Shown here piece after piece: positions 35,236-44,197 of a DNA stretch of 64,000 bases (the stretch's first letter is position 1; every line of letters starts with the position of its first letter). The stretch covers positions 1-64,000 of the forward strand of contig DASXUX010000074.1 of NCBI GenBank assembly GCA_036504595.1, read 5' to 3'. The notes beneath the pieces are model-generated. The model was not told where the DNA came from and made no database searches. It saw only the letters and a list, made by a program, of their open reading frames with translations. This DNA comes from DASXUX01 sp036504595 (GTDB taxonomy: Bacteria > Planctomycetota > SZUA-567 > H5-PLA8). A program made the position numbers and the translations under genes.

Positions 35236-35928
35236 ATGCCACGAGAATTGAAAGCCACATTGCGGTCGGCAAAAGGGCGGCATGCCGCGCGGCGTCTGCG
35301 CGAGTCTGAGCAGATTCCGGCGGTGGTGTATCGGGAAGGAAAGCTCGGCGCCAATATTGCGATCGCGCGCAACGAGTGGCTGAACCTGCTGGCGTCCGGC
35401 GAACGCGTTGTCACTCTGAAACTGGAAGGCGGCGACAAGCAGGCGCTCATTAAGGATGTGCAGTACGATGCGCTTGGCGACAACACCTTGCACGTCGATT
35501 TCAACGAGTTGCGCGAAGGCCAGAAGGTGCGTGTCGCGGTGGCCGTGGTCGCCAAGGGCGTGCCCAAGGGCCAGATCGACGGCGGCGTGCTCCATCAGCC
35601 CGTGCATACGCTGCACGTCGAATGTTTGCCGACACAGATTCCCGACAAGATCATCGTGGACGTCGAGCCGATGGCAGTGGACGACATGTTGCACATCCGC
35701 GACCTGAAGCTGCCCGAAGGCGTCCTGCCGGTCGATCCGCCGGACGTCGTCGTGATGGCCGTGCACGTGCCGCGCGTTGAGGAAGTTGCCGCTCCAGCCG
35801 AAGGCCTGCCGGCGGAACCGGAAGTGCTCATGGAGAAGAAGGAAGAGGAAGGTGCGGCGGCTGCCGAGGGCGGCGCTGCTCCAAAGTCCGAGAAGAAGGA
35901 AGAGAAGAAGGAAGAGAAGAAAAAGTAA
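35236..35928 (+). CDS. rplY: 50S ribosomal protein L25/general stress protein Ctc (long form)
   Basis: 230 residues; GAGG site upstream. The N-terminal 5S-rRNA-binding beta-barrel (about 1-95) shows the usual opening ELKATLRSAKGRHAARRLR and PAVVYREG. The C-terminal TL5/Ctc domain (about 96-190) includes VAVVAKGVPKGQIDGGVL and ends VVVMAVHVP. The last about 35 residues are a charged Glu/Lys tail, common in long L25 proteins. It binds 5S rRNA in the central protuberance. The neighbour order glmU-prs, rplY, pth is a widely conserved set. Confidence 0.95.
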   Translation: MPRELKATLRSAKGRHAARRLRESEQIPAVVYREGKLGANIAIARNEWLNLLASGERVVTLKLEGGDKQALIKDVQYDALGDNTLHVDFNELREGQKVRVAVAVVAKGVPKGQIDGGVLHQPVHTLHVECLPTQIPDKIIVDVEPMAVDDMLHIRDLKLPEGVLPVDPPDVVVMAVHVPRVEEVAAPAEGLPAEPEVLMEKKEEEGAAAAEGGAAPKSEKKEEKKEEKKK

Positions 35929-35931
35929 CGA

Positions 35932-36040
35932 CGGGTCAGTTGTCAGTGGTCAGTTGTTCGTTGCGAAGTGGCGTTCGGTCTGTGCCTTGTTGACTCGAAC
36001 GCCAAGAACAACTGACAACGGACCACGGACGACGGACAGG
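35932..36040. repeat. GTCAGTT / CGGACCA heptamer array
   Basis: GTCAGTTGTCAGTGGTCAGT starts a few bases after the rplY stop; AACAACTGACAAC at about 36006 is complementary, then CGGACCACGGACGACGGAC (also 7-bp units) leads to the CAGGAG ribosome site of pth. Confidence 0.85.
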
Positions 36041-36047
36041 AGTTCGT

Positions 36048-36656
36048 GTGAAGCTGATCGTGGGGTTGGGCAATCCAGGACGGGAGTACGCCAGAACGCG
36101 GCATAACGTTGGCTTCCGGGTCGTGGATTGTCTGGCCAAACGGCTGGGGATCGAGATCGACCGGGCCAAGTTCAAGGGAGAGTACGCAAAGGGGGAGTGG
36201 CCCAGCGGTGGCGGCGACCGAGATGTGATGGTCGTCAAGCCGCAAACGTACATGAACCTTTCAGGCGAGACGGTGATCGGGTTCATGGGCTACTTCAAGA
36301 TCGACCTGGCGGACCTGCTGGTGGTGGTTGACGATGTGGCGCTGGCTTTGGGCGCGCTGCGGATTCGGCGAGGCGGTTCGGACGGCGGGCACAACGGGCT
36401 GAAGGACATTACGCTGCGCCTGGGCACTCAGGATTACGCTCGGCTGCGCGTTGGCGTGGGTGGCCGGGAAGCTGGAGCCGTGCACGTGCCGATGGACCTG
36501 GCGGACCACGTGCTGAGCCGGTTTTCGGAGCAGGAAGAGAAAGAACTGGCAGGAAAAATCGAACTGGCGGCCGATGCCTGCCAGTGTTGGGCCGAGCAGG
36601 GCGTGGAGCCGGCCATGAACAAGTACAACCTTAAGGTTCAGGGTTCGAAGGGCTAG
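36048..36656 (+). CDS. pth: Peptidyl-tRNA hydrolase
   Basis: GTG start at 36048 with CAGGAG upstream; 202 residues. It hydrolyses peptidyl-tRNA released from stalled ribosomes. The family signature GLGNPGREYARTRHNVGF contains the catalytic His (about residue 20) and Asn10. VVVDDVALALG holds the catalytic Asp (about 93), and RRGGSDGGHNGLKDI the substrate-binding Asn/His. The last eight residues (LKVQGSKG) are encoded by the first units of a GGTTCAG heptamer array, so the original end was probably near MNKYN. Confidence 0.95.
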   Translation: MKLIVGLGNPGREYARTRHNVGFRVVDCLAKRLGIEIDRAKFKGEYAKGEWPSGGGDRDVMVVKPQTYMNLSGETVIGFMGYFKIDLADLLVVVDDVALALGALRIRRGGSDGGHNGLKDITLRLGTQDYARLRVGVGGREAGAVHVPMDLADHVLSRFSEQEEKELAGKIELAADACQCWAEQGVEPAMNKYNLKVQGSKG

Positions 36657-36763
36657 GGTTCAGGGTTTTGGATTCAGGAAAGGCGTACAAGAGTACAGGG
36701 ACAGAAATGGCGGCGCCGCAAGCCGCGACTAAACCCTGAACCCCGAACCCTGAACCCTACAGT
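36633..36763. repeat. GGTTCAG/CCCTGAA heptamer foldback array overlapping the pth 3' end
   Basis: Left arm 36633-36678 (AAGGTTCAGGGTTCGAAGGG..), right arm 36730-36763 (ACCCTGAACCCCGAACCCTG). The pth stop codon (36654-36656) lies inside the left arm. Confidence 0.88.
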
Positions 36764-36818
36764 TTGAGTTGGAATACGGTTCGGCGGGCTCGATGCCCGC
36801 GTAGAAAAGGAGAAAGAT

Positions 36819-37349
36819 ATGGCAGAGAATACCCCGTCCACTCCGGCCCCGGCGGCCCCAGCGGCTCCAGCGCCGGCCGCGGCGCCTGTAGCGGCGCCGG
36901 TGCCTCCCGTTCCAGTTTTGCCGCCGGGCGTGCGCTTGTACGAAGGCATGTGGCTGGTGGATGCGAACCTGGGGCGTGAGGACTACCCCAAGGCTTTGGC
37001 GGCGATCAAGGAAGTGATCGAAAAGGGTGGCGGCACGTGGATCAACGGTGACAAGTGGGAAGAGCGGCGCCTGGCGTACACGATCAAGAAGAAGAAACGC
37101 GGTCTGTACATCATCAGCCACTTCAGCGCGCCGACGGATGCGATCGTGCGCATTGACCGCAACGCGCGTCTGTCTGAAATCGTGCTGCGGCACATGATCA
37201 CCGTCGATGAAGACGGCTTGACCACCAGTCCGCCGGTCCGCACGCTGGAGGAAGAGGAGTTTGGCGGCGGCTTTGGCGGCGGTCCGGGCGGTGGCGGTGA
37301 GCGCCGGTTCTTTGGCGGCGGAGACCGCGAACGCCGGCCGCGGTCGTAA
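36819..37349 (+). CDS. rpsF: 30S ribosomal protein S6 with N- and C-terminal extensions
   Basis: 176 residues against about 95-130 in most bacteria; AAAAGGAG ribosome site. The S6 core is about 38-135 (LYEGMWLVDANLGRE, GGTWINGDKWEERRLAYTIK, YIISHFSAP, LRHMITVDED). Before it is a 37-residue Pro/Ala-only segment; after it is an acidic patch and a Gly-rich tail with FGGG repeats and a basic end (RERRPRS). S6 pairs with S18 in the 30S platform, and rpsR follows two genes on. The tails look disordered and could bind RNA or protein; this is inferred from composition. Confidence 0.93.
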   Translation: MAENTPSTPAPAAPAAPAPAAAPVAAPVPPVPVLPPGVRLYEGMWLVDANLGREDYPKALAAIKEVIEKGGGTWINGDKWEERRLAYTIKKKKRGLYIISHFSAPTDAIVRIDRNARLSEIVLRHMITVDEDGLTTSPPVRTLEEEEFGGGFGGGPGGGGERRFFGGGDRERRPRS

Positions 37350-37454
37350 CGAATTCAGAATTCAGAGTTGCGATGATGGGGAAACGAGCAGAGCGCTTGC
37401 GCGCGTGTGCAAGCGGCCGGGACGGCAGTTGGACGATAGGGAGGAGAGTCTGAA

Positions 37455-37925
37455 ATGGCAAACCTGAACAAGGTGCTGCTGATGGGCAATCTCACCCGCG
37501 ACGTCGAGATGCGTTTTACGCCTTCGGGACTGGCGATAGCGCAGATCGGTTTGGCCATCAACCGCAAGTTCAAGGATTCGAAGACGAACGAGATGCGGGA
37601 AGAGGTCACTTTTGTTGACATTGAGGCGTTTGGCAAGACGGCCGAATTGGCGGGCAAGTACCTGAGCAAAGGGCGCCCCGTTTTCATCGAAGGCCGCTTG
37701 AAGCTCGACCAGTGGGAAGACAAGCAGACGGGCCAGAAGCGTTCGAAGATGAAGGTCGTTGTGGACCAGCTTCAGTTCATGGGCCCGGCGCCGAGTGGCC
37801 AGGGCGGAGCCCGGCCGGCTCAGCCGCAGCAGGCTCGTCCGGCGGCGGCGGCGCCACAGGCCAGTTCGGCCGAAGAACCCCCGCCGGAAGATCTGGCGAT
37901 GCCGGAAGAGAACGTGCCGTTCTAA
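37455..37925 (+). CDS. ssb: Single-stranded DNA-binding protein
   Basis: 156 residues; GGAGGAG site. The OB fold occupies about 1-110 (NKVLLMGNLTRDVEMRFTPS, FVDIEAFGKTAELAGKYLSK, GRLKLDQWEDKQTGQKRSK). A Gln/Ala/Pro-rich flexible linker follows, and the acidic tip EENVPF matches the C-terminal hexapeptide that recruits repair and replication proteins. It lies between rpsF and rpsR, the standard order. Confidence 0.96.
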   Translation: MANLNKVLLMGNLTRDVEMRFTPSGLAIAQIGLAINRKFKDSKTNEMREEVTFVDIEAFGKTAELAGKYLSKGRPVFIEGRLKLDQWEDKQTGQKRSKMKVVVDQLQFMGPAPSGQGGARPAQPQQARPAAAAPQASSAEEPPPEDLAMPEENVPF

Positions 37926-37966
37926 CTGCCAGCAGGCAGGGGCAGTATGCAGTAAGCAGGAACCGC
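37926..37966. repeat. GCAGTAA/GCAGGAG short-period array, copy 1
   Basis: GCCAGCAGGCAGGGGCAGTA and following TGCAGTAAGCAGGA begin directly after the ssb stop; the same units occur at 44848. Confidence 0.7.
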
Positions 37967-38018
37967 CGGCCGGGAGTGCCGACGAACAAGTTGGGCGCGA
38001 GGTAAAGGAGAGCGTTTC

Positions 38019-38276
38019 GTGGCAGAGAGAGACTACAAGGAAGACCGGGAAGGCATGGGCGGATTTCGTGGGCGGCGCGGGACGTGCCGGTTCATGAAAG
38101 AGGGCAAGTGCAACGTGGACTACAAGGACACCCGCATGCTGGCGAAGCTGGTGACGCCGCAGGGGAAGTTGTTCTCGCGCAAGCGGTCGGGTGCCTGTGC
38201 GTATTGCCAGCGCCGTATTCAGGTTGCGGTCAAGCGGGCGCGCATCCTGGCTTTGTTGCCCTTTGTTGGGCGGTAA
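38019..38276 (+). CDS. rpsR: 30S ribosomal protein S18
   Basis: GTG start at 38019 with AAAGGAG 8 nt upstream; 85 residues. The conserved core is FMKEGKCNVDYKDTRML, ITPRRKR-type region seen as KLFSRKRSGACAYCQRRI, and the closing basic helix VKRARILALLPFVGR. Two Cys in CAYC and one in KCN may bind zinc, as in zinc-type S18. It forms a heterodimer with S6 in the 30S platform. Confidence 0.95.
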   Translation: MAERDYKEDREGMGGFRGRRGTCRFMKEGKCNVDYKDTRMLAKLVTPQGKLFSRKRSGACAYCQRRIQVAVKRARILALLPFVGR

Positions 38277-38594
38277 AGGTGGCGTGGGCATCTTGCCCAT
38301 GTGCACGGGCTGGACGTTCGTGGTACGGCTACGGGCCGGCGGCAGTTTTCGGATTTATGCGTAAATTCTGAAGCTGTCGTCAGTTGCGCCGTCAAATCGA
38401 CGCTCGAATAATGCGAACGATGCGTTAGACTGCATTGGAAATCCGAAACGGATGTGCAGTCTACGTACTGAAGGGCAGGGATTGTGCCGATAATGTTGTG
38501 CGGTGGGGGATCTGCATCTGTCCGGGAACTGGCGCATCGGTGACCGGCAGCCGTTGTCTCCTGCTGCTATGTTAAAGAGGGAATGGAGAAGCAC
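38277..38594. other. Spacer between rpsR and rplI, no gene seen
   Basis: 318 bp. A short stem GTGGGCAT/TTGCCCAT follows rpsR at 38282 without a T-run. No heptamer array is seen. An L9 promoter or leader may be here but I cannot identify it. Confidence 0.4.
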
Positions 38595-39044
38595 ATGAAG
38601 GTCATTTTGCGGGACGACATTGAGAAGCTTGGAAAGCTGGGCGAAGTCATCGACGTGCGCGACGGGTACGCTCGCAACTTCCTGCTGCCGCGCCAGATGG
38701 CGTATCAGTGCAACAAGGACGCTGAGAAGCAGATCGAAGCCGAGCAGCGGCGCCGGTTGCTGCGCGAGCAGAAGCGGGTGGAAGAGCTGAAGCAGTCGGC
38801 GGAACTGCTCAACGGCCGCTCGGTGACGATCACCGCCAAGGCTCAGGAAGAGAAGCTGTACGGTTCAGTCGGGGCCGAGGAAATCGTTGCGGCGATTGCG
38901 GCGGAGCACAAGATTCAGATCCCGGTCACGGCCGTGGCGATCGAAGCTCCGTTCAAAACCTTGGGCACGCCCGACGTTACCTTGAAGCTCGCTCCGGGTG
39001 CGGAAGCGGTCATCAAGGTCTGGATCGTGGCAGAGAGCGAGTAA
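38595..39044 (+). CDS. rplI: 50S ribosomal protein L9
   Basis: I use the ATG at 38595 (GGAGAA 5 nt upstream; L9 proteins start MKVILRDD-like), giving 149 residues, the family norm. The N-domain signature LGKLGEVIDVRDGYARNFLLPR is complete. A long connecting helix (about 45-75) and the C-terminal domain (SVTITAKAQEEKLYGSV) follow. It binds 23S rRNA near the L1 stalk and helps keep reading frame. Confidence 0.96.
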   Translation: MKVILRDDIEKLGKLGEVIDVRDGYARNFLLPRQMAYQCNKDAEKQIEAEQRRRLLREQKRVEELKQSAELLNGRSVTITAKAQEEKLYGSVGAEEIVAAIAAEHKIQIPVTAVAIEAPFKTLGTPDVTLKLAPGAEAVIKVWIVAESE

Positions 39045-39182
39045 CGGGGCCTTGGTCATCAGCCAGCGGTCCGTGGCGAGTTGACTGAAGGTGTGGTGGA
39101 AAACGGGGCAGGCTCACGGGGAGCCTGACGACGCGTAAGACCTCGCGTGCCAGTGCAGGCGAGGGTGGAGGGGGAATCGTTA

Positions 39183-40652
39183 ATGGCGACTGGCGGCAGG
39201 CCGCCACGGGATAACAATCGCCCCAGCTCAGCAGCCATCGAAAAGCTGCTTGAGGGCGTGCCGCCGTATGACGAAAACGCCGAGGCGAGCGTGTTGGGGT
39301 CCATGCTCATGGACCACCGCGCCGCCGATATTGCGCTCGAAACCCTCAAAGTCGACGACTTCTACCTGCCACGGCACAAGACGCTGTTCACGCTGTTCTC
39401 GGAACTCTTCCAGAAGACCGAGCAGGTGGATGAAGTCTACGTGTGCGGCGAACTCGAGCGCCGCGGGTTGCTTGAAGAGATCGGCGGCAAGGATTATCCC
39501 GGCCAACTCATCCTCAAGACCCCCACGGCTGCCAACATCGAAAGCTATTGCGACTTGGTGCGCAGCCGCGCGATCGAGCGCGAACTGCTGATCGCCTCAG
39601 CGCGAATTCTAAACTCCATCAAGAATCCGTCGGGCCAGAGCACGCAGGATCTGATCGACGAGGCCGAGAAATCGGTCTTTGAAATCGCTGACAAACGCAC
39701 CGGCAAAGACGCGGTGTCGATGCAGCAGCTCATGTCAGACGTGATTGCCAAGGCCGAAAAGGTGCAGGTTTCGCTCAAAGAAGGGCGCGAGCCGGAGTGC
39801 CCTGCGATTCCCACGACCTTTGAGGATCTGGACAAGCTGCTGTGCGGCGGCTTCTGGCCGGGCGAACTGATCATCATCGCCGGTCGTCCCAGCATGGGAA
39901 AAACGACGTTTGCGCTCAATATCGCGCGCCGCGTCGCGGTTGGGAACGAAAAGAAAGTCAAAGCGACGGCGATCTTCAGCCTGGAAATGTCGAGCGAGCA
40001 GGTTTCGAAGAATCTGCTGTGTGCTCACGTGAGTGCGACTAATCCGGGCCTGGATATCACCGGTCAGAAATTGCGGCGTCTCATCCTCGATGCCAATGAG
40101 TTCGAGGCGCTCTCGTATGGCTCCAAGCAACTCGGACAAGCCCCGCTCTTCATCGACGATACTTCCGCGATGACGGTCCCGCAGCTTCGTGCGCGCTGTC
40201 GGCGGCTGAAGCTGCGCAAAGATCTGAAGATGGTCATCATCGACTATTTACAGCTCATGAAGGGCACGTCTTACGGGGCGACGAACCGCGAGCAGGAAGT
40301 CTCCGAGATTTCACGCAGTCTGAAGGGCTTGGCTCGCGATCTGGAATGCCCGGTGATTGTGCTTTCGCAGCTCAACCGCAGCGCCGAAAAACGCGACGAT
40401 GGCGACAAACGGCCGCAGCTTTCGGATCTGCGCGAGTCGGGCGCGATCGAGCAGGACGCGGACGTGGTCATCATGCTGTACAGGCCGGAGTACTACGACC
40501 TGGAGGCGAACGCTCGACACCAGAACATAGGCGAAGCGCTGGTCCTGAAGAACCGCAACGGGCCAGTGGGAACGGTCAAGCTGACGTTCTTCAAGGATGT
40601 GCTGCGGTTTGAACCATACATGCCGGAACACAACGTGGCGGCGGGGGAATGA
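39183..40652 (+). CDS. dnaB: Replicative DNA helicase DnaB
   Basis: The start is the ATG at 39183 (GGAGGGGG about 8 nt upstream), giving 489 residues. The N-terminal DnaB domain (about 18-125) has PPYDENAEASVLGSML. The RecA-like C-domain (about 190-475) has Walker A GRPSMGKTTFALN, the FSLEMS motif, Walker B MVIIDYLQLM, and SQLNRSAEKR..LSDLRESGAIEQDADVV with the arginine finger. No intein interrupts the usual sites. It unwinds DNA ahead of the replication fork. rplI-dnaB adjacency is standard. Confidence 0.96.
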   Translation: MATGGRPPRDNNRPSSAAIEKLLEGVPPYDENAEASVLGSMLMDHRAADIALETLKVDDFYLPRHKTLFTLFSELFQKTEQVDEVYVCGELERRGLLEEIGGKDYPGQLILKTPTAANIESYCDLVRSRAIERELLIASARILNSIKNPSGQSTQDLIDEAEKSVFEIADKRTGKDAVSMQQLMSDVIAKAEKVQVSLKEGREPECPAIPTTFEDLDKLLCGGFWPGELIIIAGRPSMGKTTFALNIARRVAVGNEKKVKATAIFSLEMSSEQVSKNLLCAHVSATNPGLDITGQKLRRLILDANEFEALSYGSKQLGQAPLFIDDTSAMTVPQLRARCRRLKLRKDLKMVIIDYLQLMKGTSYGATNREQEVSEISRSLKGLARDLECPVIVLSQLNRSAEKRDDGDKRPQLSDLRESGAIEQDADVVIMLYRPEYYDLEANARHQNIGEALVLKNRNGPVGTVKLTFFKDVLRFEPYMPEHNVAAGE

Positions 40653-40658
40653 ACTGAT

Positions 40659-43229
40659 TTGGCTCTGACCCTGAGGCTCACCCCAACGGCTCCCTGCACG
40701 GCTTTGGCCGGTCTGCGGAGCGCGGCGTGTCTCTTCTTCCGGACGTTAAACCGTTGCGGATTGATTTGCACATTATCGGTCGTTCTGGCGATGCTTGCCT
40801 CCGTTTCCGCGTGGGCTGGTGAGGCGCAGCCGAAGCCCGAAGAGCAGCAGGACTGGGCCGAAGGGCAGGTCGTTCAGGAAATTGAAATTCGCGGTCTGAT
40901 GCGCGTGGACGAAGGCCAGGTGCTGCGGCTGATTCGCACGCGAAAAGGCCGGCCGTTCGAACGCAAGGTTTGGGACGAGGACTGGCACCGGCTGGACGAA
41001 TCCGCGTTCTTCCTGAACGTTCGAACCACCGAACCGATCGTATGGCCGGGCGGGTTGAAGCTGGCGATCGACCTGGTCGAAAAGGCCTCCATCAGCAAGA
41101 TCACCTTCAAAGGCGGCAAGTCCGTGGGCGCGGCGAAGCTGCTGGGGACGATCAAGTCCTACGAGGGCGGCCGCTACGACAAGGGCCAGATCCACCTCGA
41201 TAAAGTCGCGATCGAAAAATATTACCAGGACAAGGCGTATCGCAGCATCAAGGTGGATTACGCCATCGAGACCGTTTCCAGCCACCGGCAAACAGTCGGC
41301 GGCAAGGAAGTGGACGTTGACGACGAAGTGCGCGTGGTCTTTACGATCGAGGAAGGCAGCCCGGTTGGTGTTCGCGCGATTCATTTCGTGGGGAACAAGG
41401 CCTTCACCGAAGCCGTCCTCCGGGCTCAGATGGGCACCAAGACGCGGCGTCTGTTCCGGGCGGGCGACCTGAAGGACGAGGAACTGGACCTGGACAAGCG
41501 GCGGCTTGAGGCCTGGTACTTGCGCCACGGCTATATGGACGTGGCGATCGAGAAGTTCGACATCAACATTTCGCGCGAGAGCTATTGGAATTGGTTCCGC
41601 AAGCGAAAGCGGCTGGCCGAAATTATTGTCACTGTCAACGAAGGCCCGCAGTACTTCACGGGTCAGACGAAGATCACCGGAAACCAGACCATCGAGCGCG
41701 ACGAGATCGAGGCCGTTATGAAGGTCAAGCCCGGCGCGGTCTATTCCGACATGCTGCTCCAGGACGATCACGACGCCATCATCAGCCTTTATGGCGAGCG
41801 CGGCCGGGTGTTCACGAAAGTCGAATACGACCGCAAGCTGGTCACCGACCCGGAACGCACCAAGAAGACGCCGAATGTCTATGACGTGACGCTGAACGTA
41901 CGGGAAAGCGCCGAGGTGACGCTGCGCGAGGTCATCACGCGCGGCAACACGAAGACGCGGGACAAGGTCATTATCCGCCAGATGGAGCTGTTCCCCGGCG
42001 ATCGCATCGACACGACGAAGATGAAGATTGCCGTGCAGCGGCTGAAGAACCTGAACTACTTCAACGATGACGTGCGCATTACGCCGGAGCCGACGGACAA
42101 CCCGGAAGAGGCGAACCTGGTCATCGACGTGTCCGAGAAGAGCACCGGCGAATTCAACTTCGGCGTGGGCGTCTCGTCGGTGGACAGCTTCATCGGCAAC
42201 GTCAAGCTCGCCCAGCGCAACTTCGACTACCGCGACCTGCCCAAGAGCTGGCGCGATTTCCTGAGTGGAAACTCCTTTGTGGGCGCGGGGCAGACGTTCT
42301 CCATCGAGGCCACCGGCGGGCAGAAGAGCCAGCGCTACAACATGGCCTTCTTCGAACCGTGGGCATTCGATCGGCCGATCCGGCTGGGCGGATCGCTGTT
42401 TCATGTGGTCGATAGCCGATGGTCCTCCTTCAAGGAAACCGACAGCGGCTTTACGACGCAAGTCGGCAAGCGGCTGTGGGGGCCGCATTGGGACGGCGAG
42501 ATCAACTACCGCTTCAGCTTCACGCAGATCGACGATACGCGCAGCCTGCGGCGTCTGCCTCCGATGCTGAAAGCGCAAGATGGCGACCGGTACCTGAGTT
42601 CGGTATCGCCGCGCCTGGTCTATGACAATCGCGATTCGCGCATACTTCCGACACGGGGCTTCCTGATGGAGGCAAGCCTGGAAGTTGGCGGCGGGCCGTT
42701 CCTGGGCAACTACAACTGGGTTCGGCCGAACCTGGACGTGGCGCGCTACATGACCATGTACAAAATGGCGGACGGCGGGAAGCATGTTCTGGAACTGCGG
42801 GCGCGCGGCTCCATGGTGGAGGCCTACGGCGACACGAAGGATGTTCCGCCGTTCCTGCGTTACTACGCCGGCGGCATCGATTCGATTCGCGGCTTCCAGT
42901 ACCGCACGATCACACCGAAGGAAAATCACTACGACATCGGCGGCAAGAAGATGGCGGTCACCACGGCGGAGTACTCCCTGCCTCTGTACGAGGAAATCGT
43001 GCGCGGTTCGGTGTTCATGGATGCCGGCACGGTGACGGACGCCGGCGACACCGATCCGCACGCGCGAGTGACGAACGAGTCGGGGTGGCGCGTATCGACC
43101 GGCATCGGTTTGGCGATTCGCACACCGTTGTCGCCGATGCCCATCCGCGTATACATTTCGCGGCCGATCAAGCTGAACGAGCAGGACCGGACCAAGACGA
43201 TCGACTTCACGTTCGGGACGAGGTTCTAG
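40659..43229 (+). CDS. bamA: Outer-membrane assembly factor BamA
   Basis: 856 residues from a TTG at 40659, six nt after dnaB; the start is uncertain because it leaves a 33-residue N-region before the signal core (about 34-54), and a later TTG would shorten it. POTRA domains (about five, 70-480) include IEIRGLMRVDEGQVLRLIRT and NKAFTEAVLRAQMGTKTRRL, followed by the Omp85 barrel (about 500-856). The barrel holds the conserved lid-loop region, seen as YYAGGIDSIRGFQYRTI, and an aromatic C-terminal residue (GTRF) used for barrel recognition. It inserts beta-barrel proteins in the outer membrane with Skp as chaperone, encoded next. Confidence 0.93.
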   Translation: MALTLRLTPTAPCTALAGLRSAACLFFRTLNRCGLICTLSVVLAMLASVSAWAGEAQPKPEEQQDWAEGQVVQEIEIRGLMRVDEGQVLRLIRTRKGRPFERKVWDEDWHRLDESAFFLNVRTTEPIVWPGGLKLAIDLVEKASISKITFKGGKSVGAAKLLGTIKSYEGGRYDKGQIHLDKVAIEKYYQDKAYRSIKVDYAIETVSSHRQTVGGKEVDVDDEVRVVFTIEEGSPVGVRAIHFVGNKAFTEAVLRAQMGTKTRRLFRAGDLKDEELDLDKRRLEAWYLRHGYMDVAIEKFDINISRESYWNWFRKRKRLAEIIVTVNEGPQYFTGQTKITGNQTIERDEIEAVMKVKPGAVYSDMLLQDDHDAIISLYGERGRVFTKVEYDRKLVTDPERTKKTPNVYDVTLNVRESAEVTLREVITRGNTKTRDKVIIRQMELFPGDRIDTTKMKIAVQRLKNLNYFNDDVRITPEPTDNPEEANLVIDVSEKSTGEFNFGVGVSSVDSFIGNVKLAQRNFDYRDLPKSWRDFLSGNSFVGAGQTFSIEATGGQKSQRYNMAFFEPWAFDRPIRLGGSLFHVVDSRWSSFKETDSGFTTQVGKRLWGPHWDGEINYRFSFTQIDDTRSLRRLPPMLKAQDGDRYLSSVSPRLVYDNRDSRILPTRGFLMEASLEVGGGPFLGNYNWVRPNLDVARYMTMYKMADGGKHVLELRARGSMVEAYGDTKDVPPFLRYYAGGIDSIRGFQYRTITPKENHYDIGGKKMAVTTAEYSLPLYEEIVRGSVFMDAGTVTDAGDTDPHARVTNESGWRVSTGIGLAIRTPLSPMPIRVYISRPIKLNEQDRTKTIDFTFGTRF

Positions 43230-43230
43230 G

Positions 43231-43334
43231 TGGCACGCACGTGAGCGGCGCGGACTCTTGCGCCGGTCTCGTGCGTGCGGGGTGGACAGCGCACGCTTGA
43301 GTGCGCGCCAAGGCGCGAACGCAAGCGTGGCACC
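43231..43334. repeat. Two GCACGC palindromes after bamA
   Basis: GCACGCAC..GTGCGTGC encloses CGGCGC/GCGCCG (43233-43279). A second element, GCACGCTTGAGTGCGCGC with GCGCGAACGCAAGCGTGGCA (43291-43333), recurs at 57897-57943. The first starts one base after the bamA stop. Confidence 0.75.
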
Positions 43335-43421
43335 TTCTGGACTTTGAGTAGACACCGCGGCTAAGGTTTATATCGTATTCACGTTCGGCGCTTAGGGCGC
43401 ATCGTCCAGCAGTGAGGAGGA

Positions 43422-44135
43422 ATGACTTTGCAGCGCAGTTTGGGGTTGGGCATCAGTGGCATTCTGGCCGTCGCGATCTGTCTAGTTCTGCCGTGCAGTT
43501 GGAGTCATGCGGGGCAGAAGGAACAGAGGCTGGCGATCGTCAACGTGTCGATGGTCTTCGAGAAGTACGACAAGGTTTCGGATGTGCAGCGGCAGATCGA
43601 CGGGAAGCACACCGCCAAGAAAGACGACCTGAGCAAGCGCGGGGCGGAACTGAGCCGGCGGAACAAGGATCTGGAACAGAATTTCAGCCAGCAGAGCCAG
43701 AGCGAAGACGTATTTGACATGGTGCAGCGGCTGCGCAAGGACCAGTTCCGCTTCGAGCGCGATCTGAACACGCTGAACGCTGAAATTCAGCGGGATTACA
43801 CGCGCGAGATGCGCGTCGTGTTGACGGACATTCGTGTCGCGATCCACGCAACCGCCGAAAAGGGCGGGTTCGACATGGTCCTGCGGTCGCCGGACTCGGA
43901 CAATCCTGATGCTCCCGAGGAAGCCCCGAACGGGCCGCCCAACCCGGCCGCTCGCGATAACAAGACGTACCTGGAGACCATTGCGCCGCAGTCCGTGGCC
44001 GAGTTGGTGGAGCGTTTTAACCGGAACCCGGTGCTGTTTGGCGCCAAAACGGTGGACATCACGCAAGAGGTGATCAAGAAGCTGAATGACGAATATCTGA
44101 AGCGCTCGCTGGGCGGAGCGTCTACGAAGAAGTAA
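43422..44135 (+). CDS. OmpH/Skp-family periplasmic chaperone, copy 1
   Basis: 237 residues. The ATG at 43422 is only one base from AGGAGG, so the TTG at 43428 may be the true start. After a signal peptide (about 10-30), the OmpH domain begins LAIVNVSMVFEKYDKVSDVQ and continues as a long charged coiled coil (about 55-150), with the last strand GGFDMVLRS. Skp holds unfolded outer-membrane proteins on the way to BamA, encoded upstream. A Pro-rich insert (DAPEEAPNGPPNPAA) near 165-180 is not in typical Skp. Confidence 0.88.
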   Translation: MTLQRSLGLGISGILAVAICLVLPCSWSHAGQKEQRLAIVNVSMVFEKYDKVSDVQRQIDGKHTAKKDDLSKRGAELSRRNKDLEQNFSQQSQSEDVFDMVQRLRKDQFRFERDLNTLNAEIQRDYTREMRVVLTDIRVAIHATAEKGGFDMVLRSPDSDNPDAPEEAPNGPPNPAARDNKTYLETIAPQSVAELVERFNRNPVLFGAKTVDITQEVIKKLNDEYLKRSLGGASTKK

Positions 44136-44143
44136 TTGGGACT

Positions 44144-44173
44144 TGGTGAGTGGTGAGTGGTGAGTGGGTGGGG
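44144..44173. repeat. GTGAGTG heptamer array
   Basis: GGTGAGTGGTGAGTGGTGAG lies 10 nt past the first ompH stop; related units are in the 9666 array. No complementary arm. Confidence 0.75.
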
Positions 44174-44197
44174 CGGTGTGAGCGCAAAAAAGGAGTC

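Noticed and set aside
40773..43355. Minus-strand open frame of 860 codons opposite bamA
   Set aside because: Shadow of bamA caused by codon bias; no protein motif.
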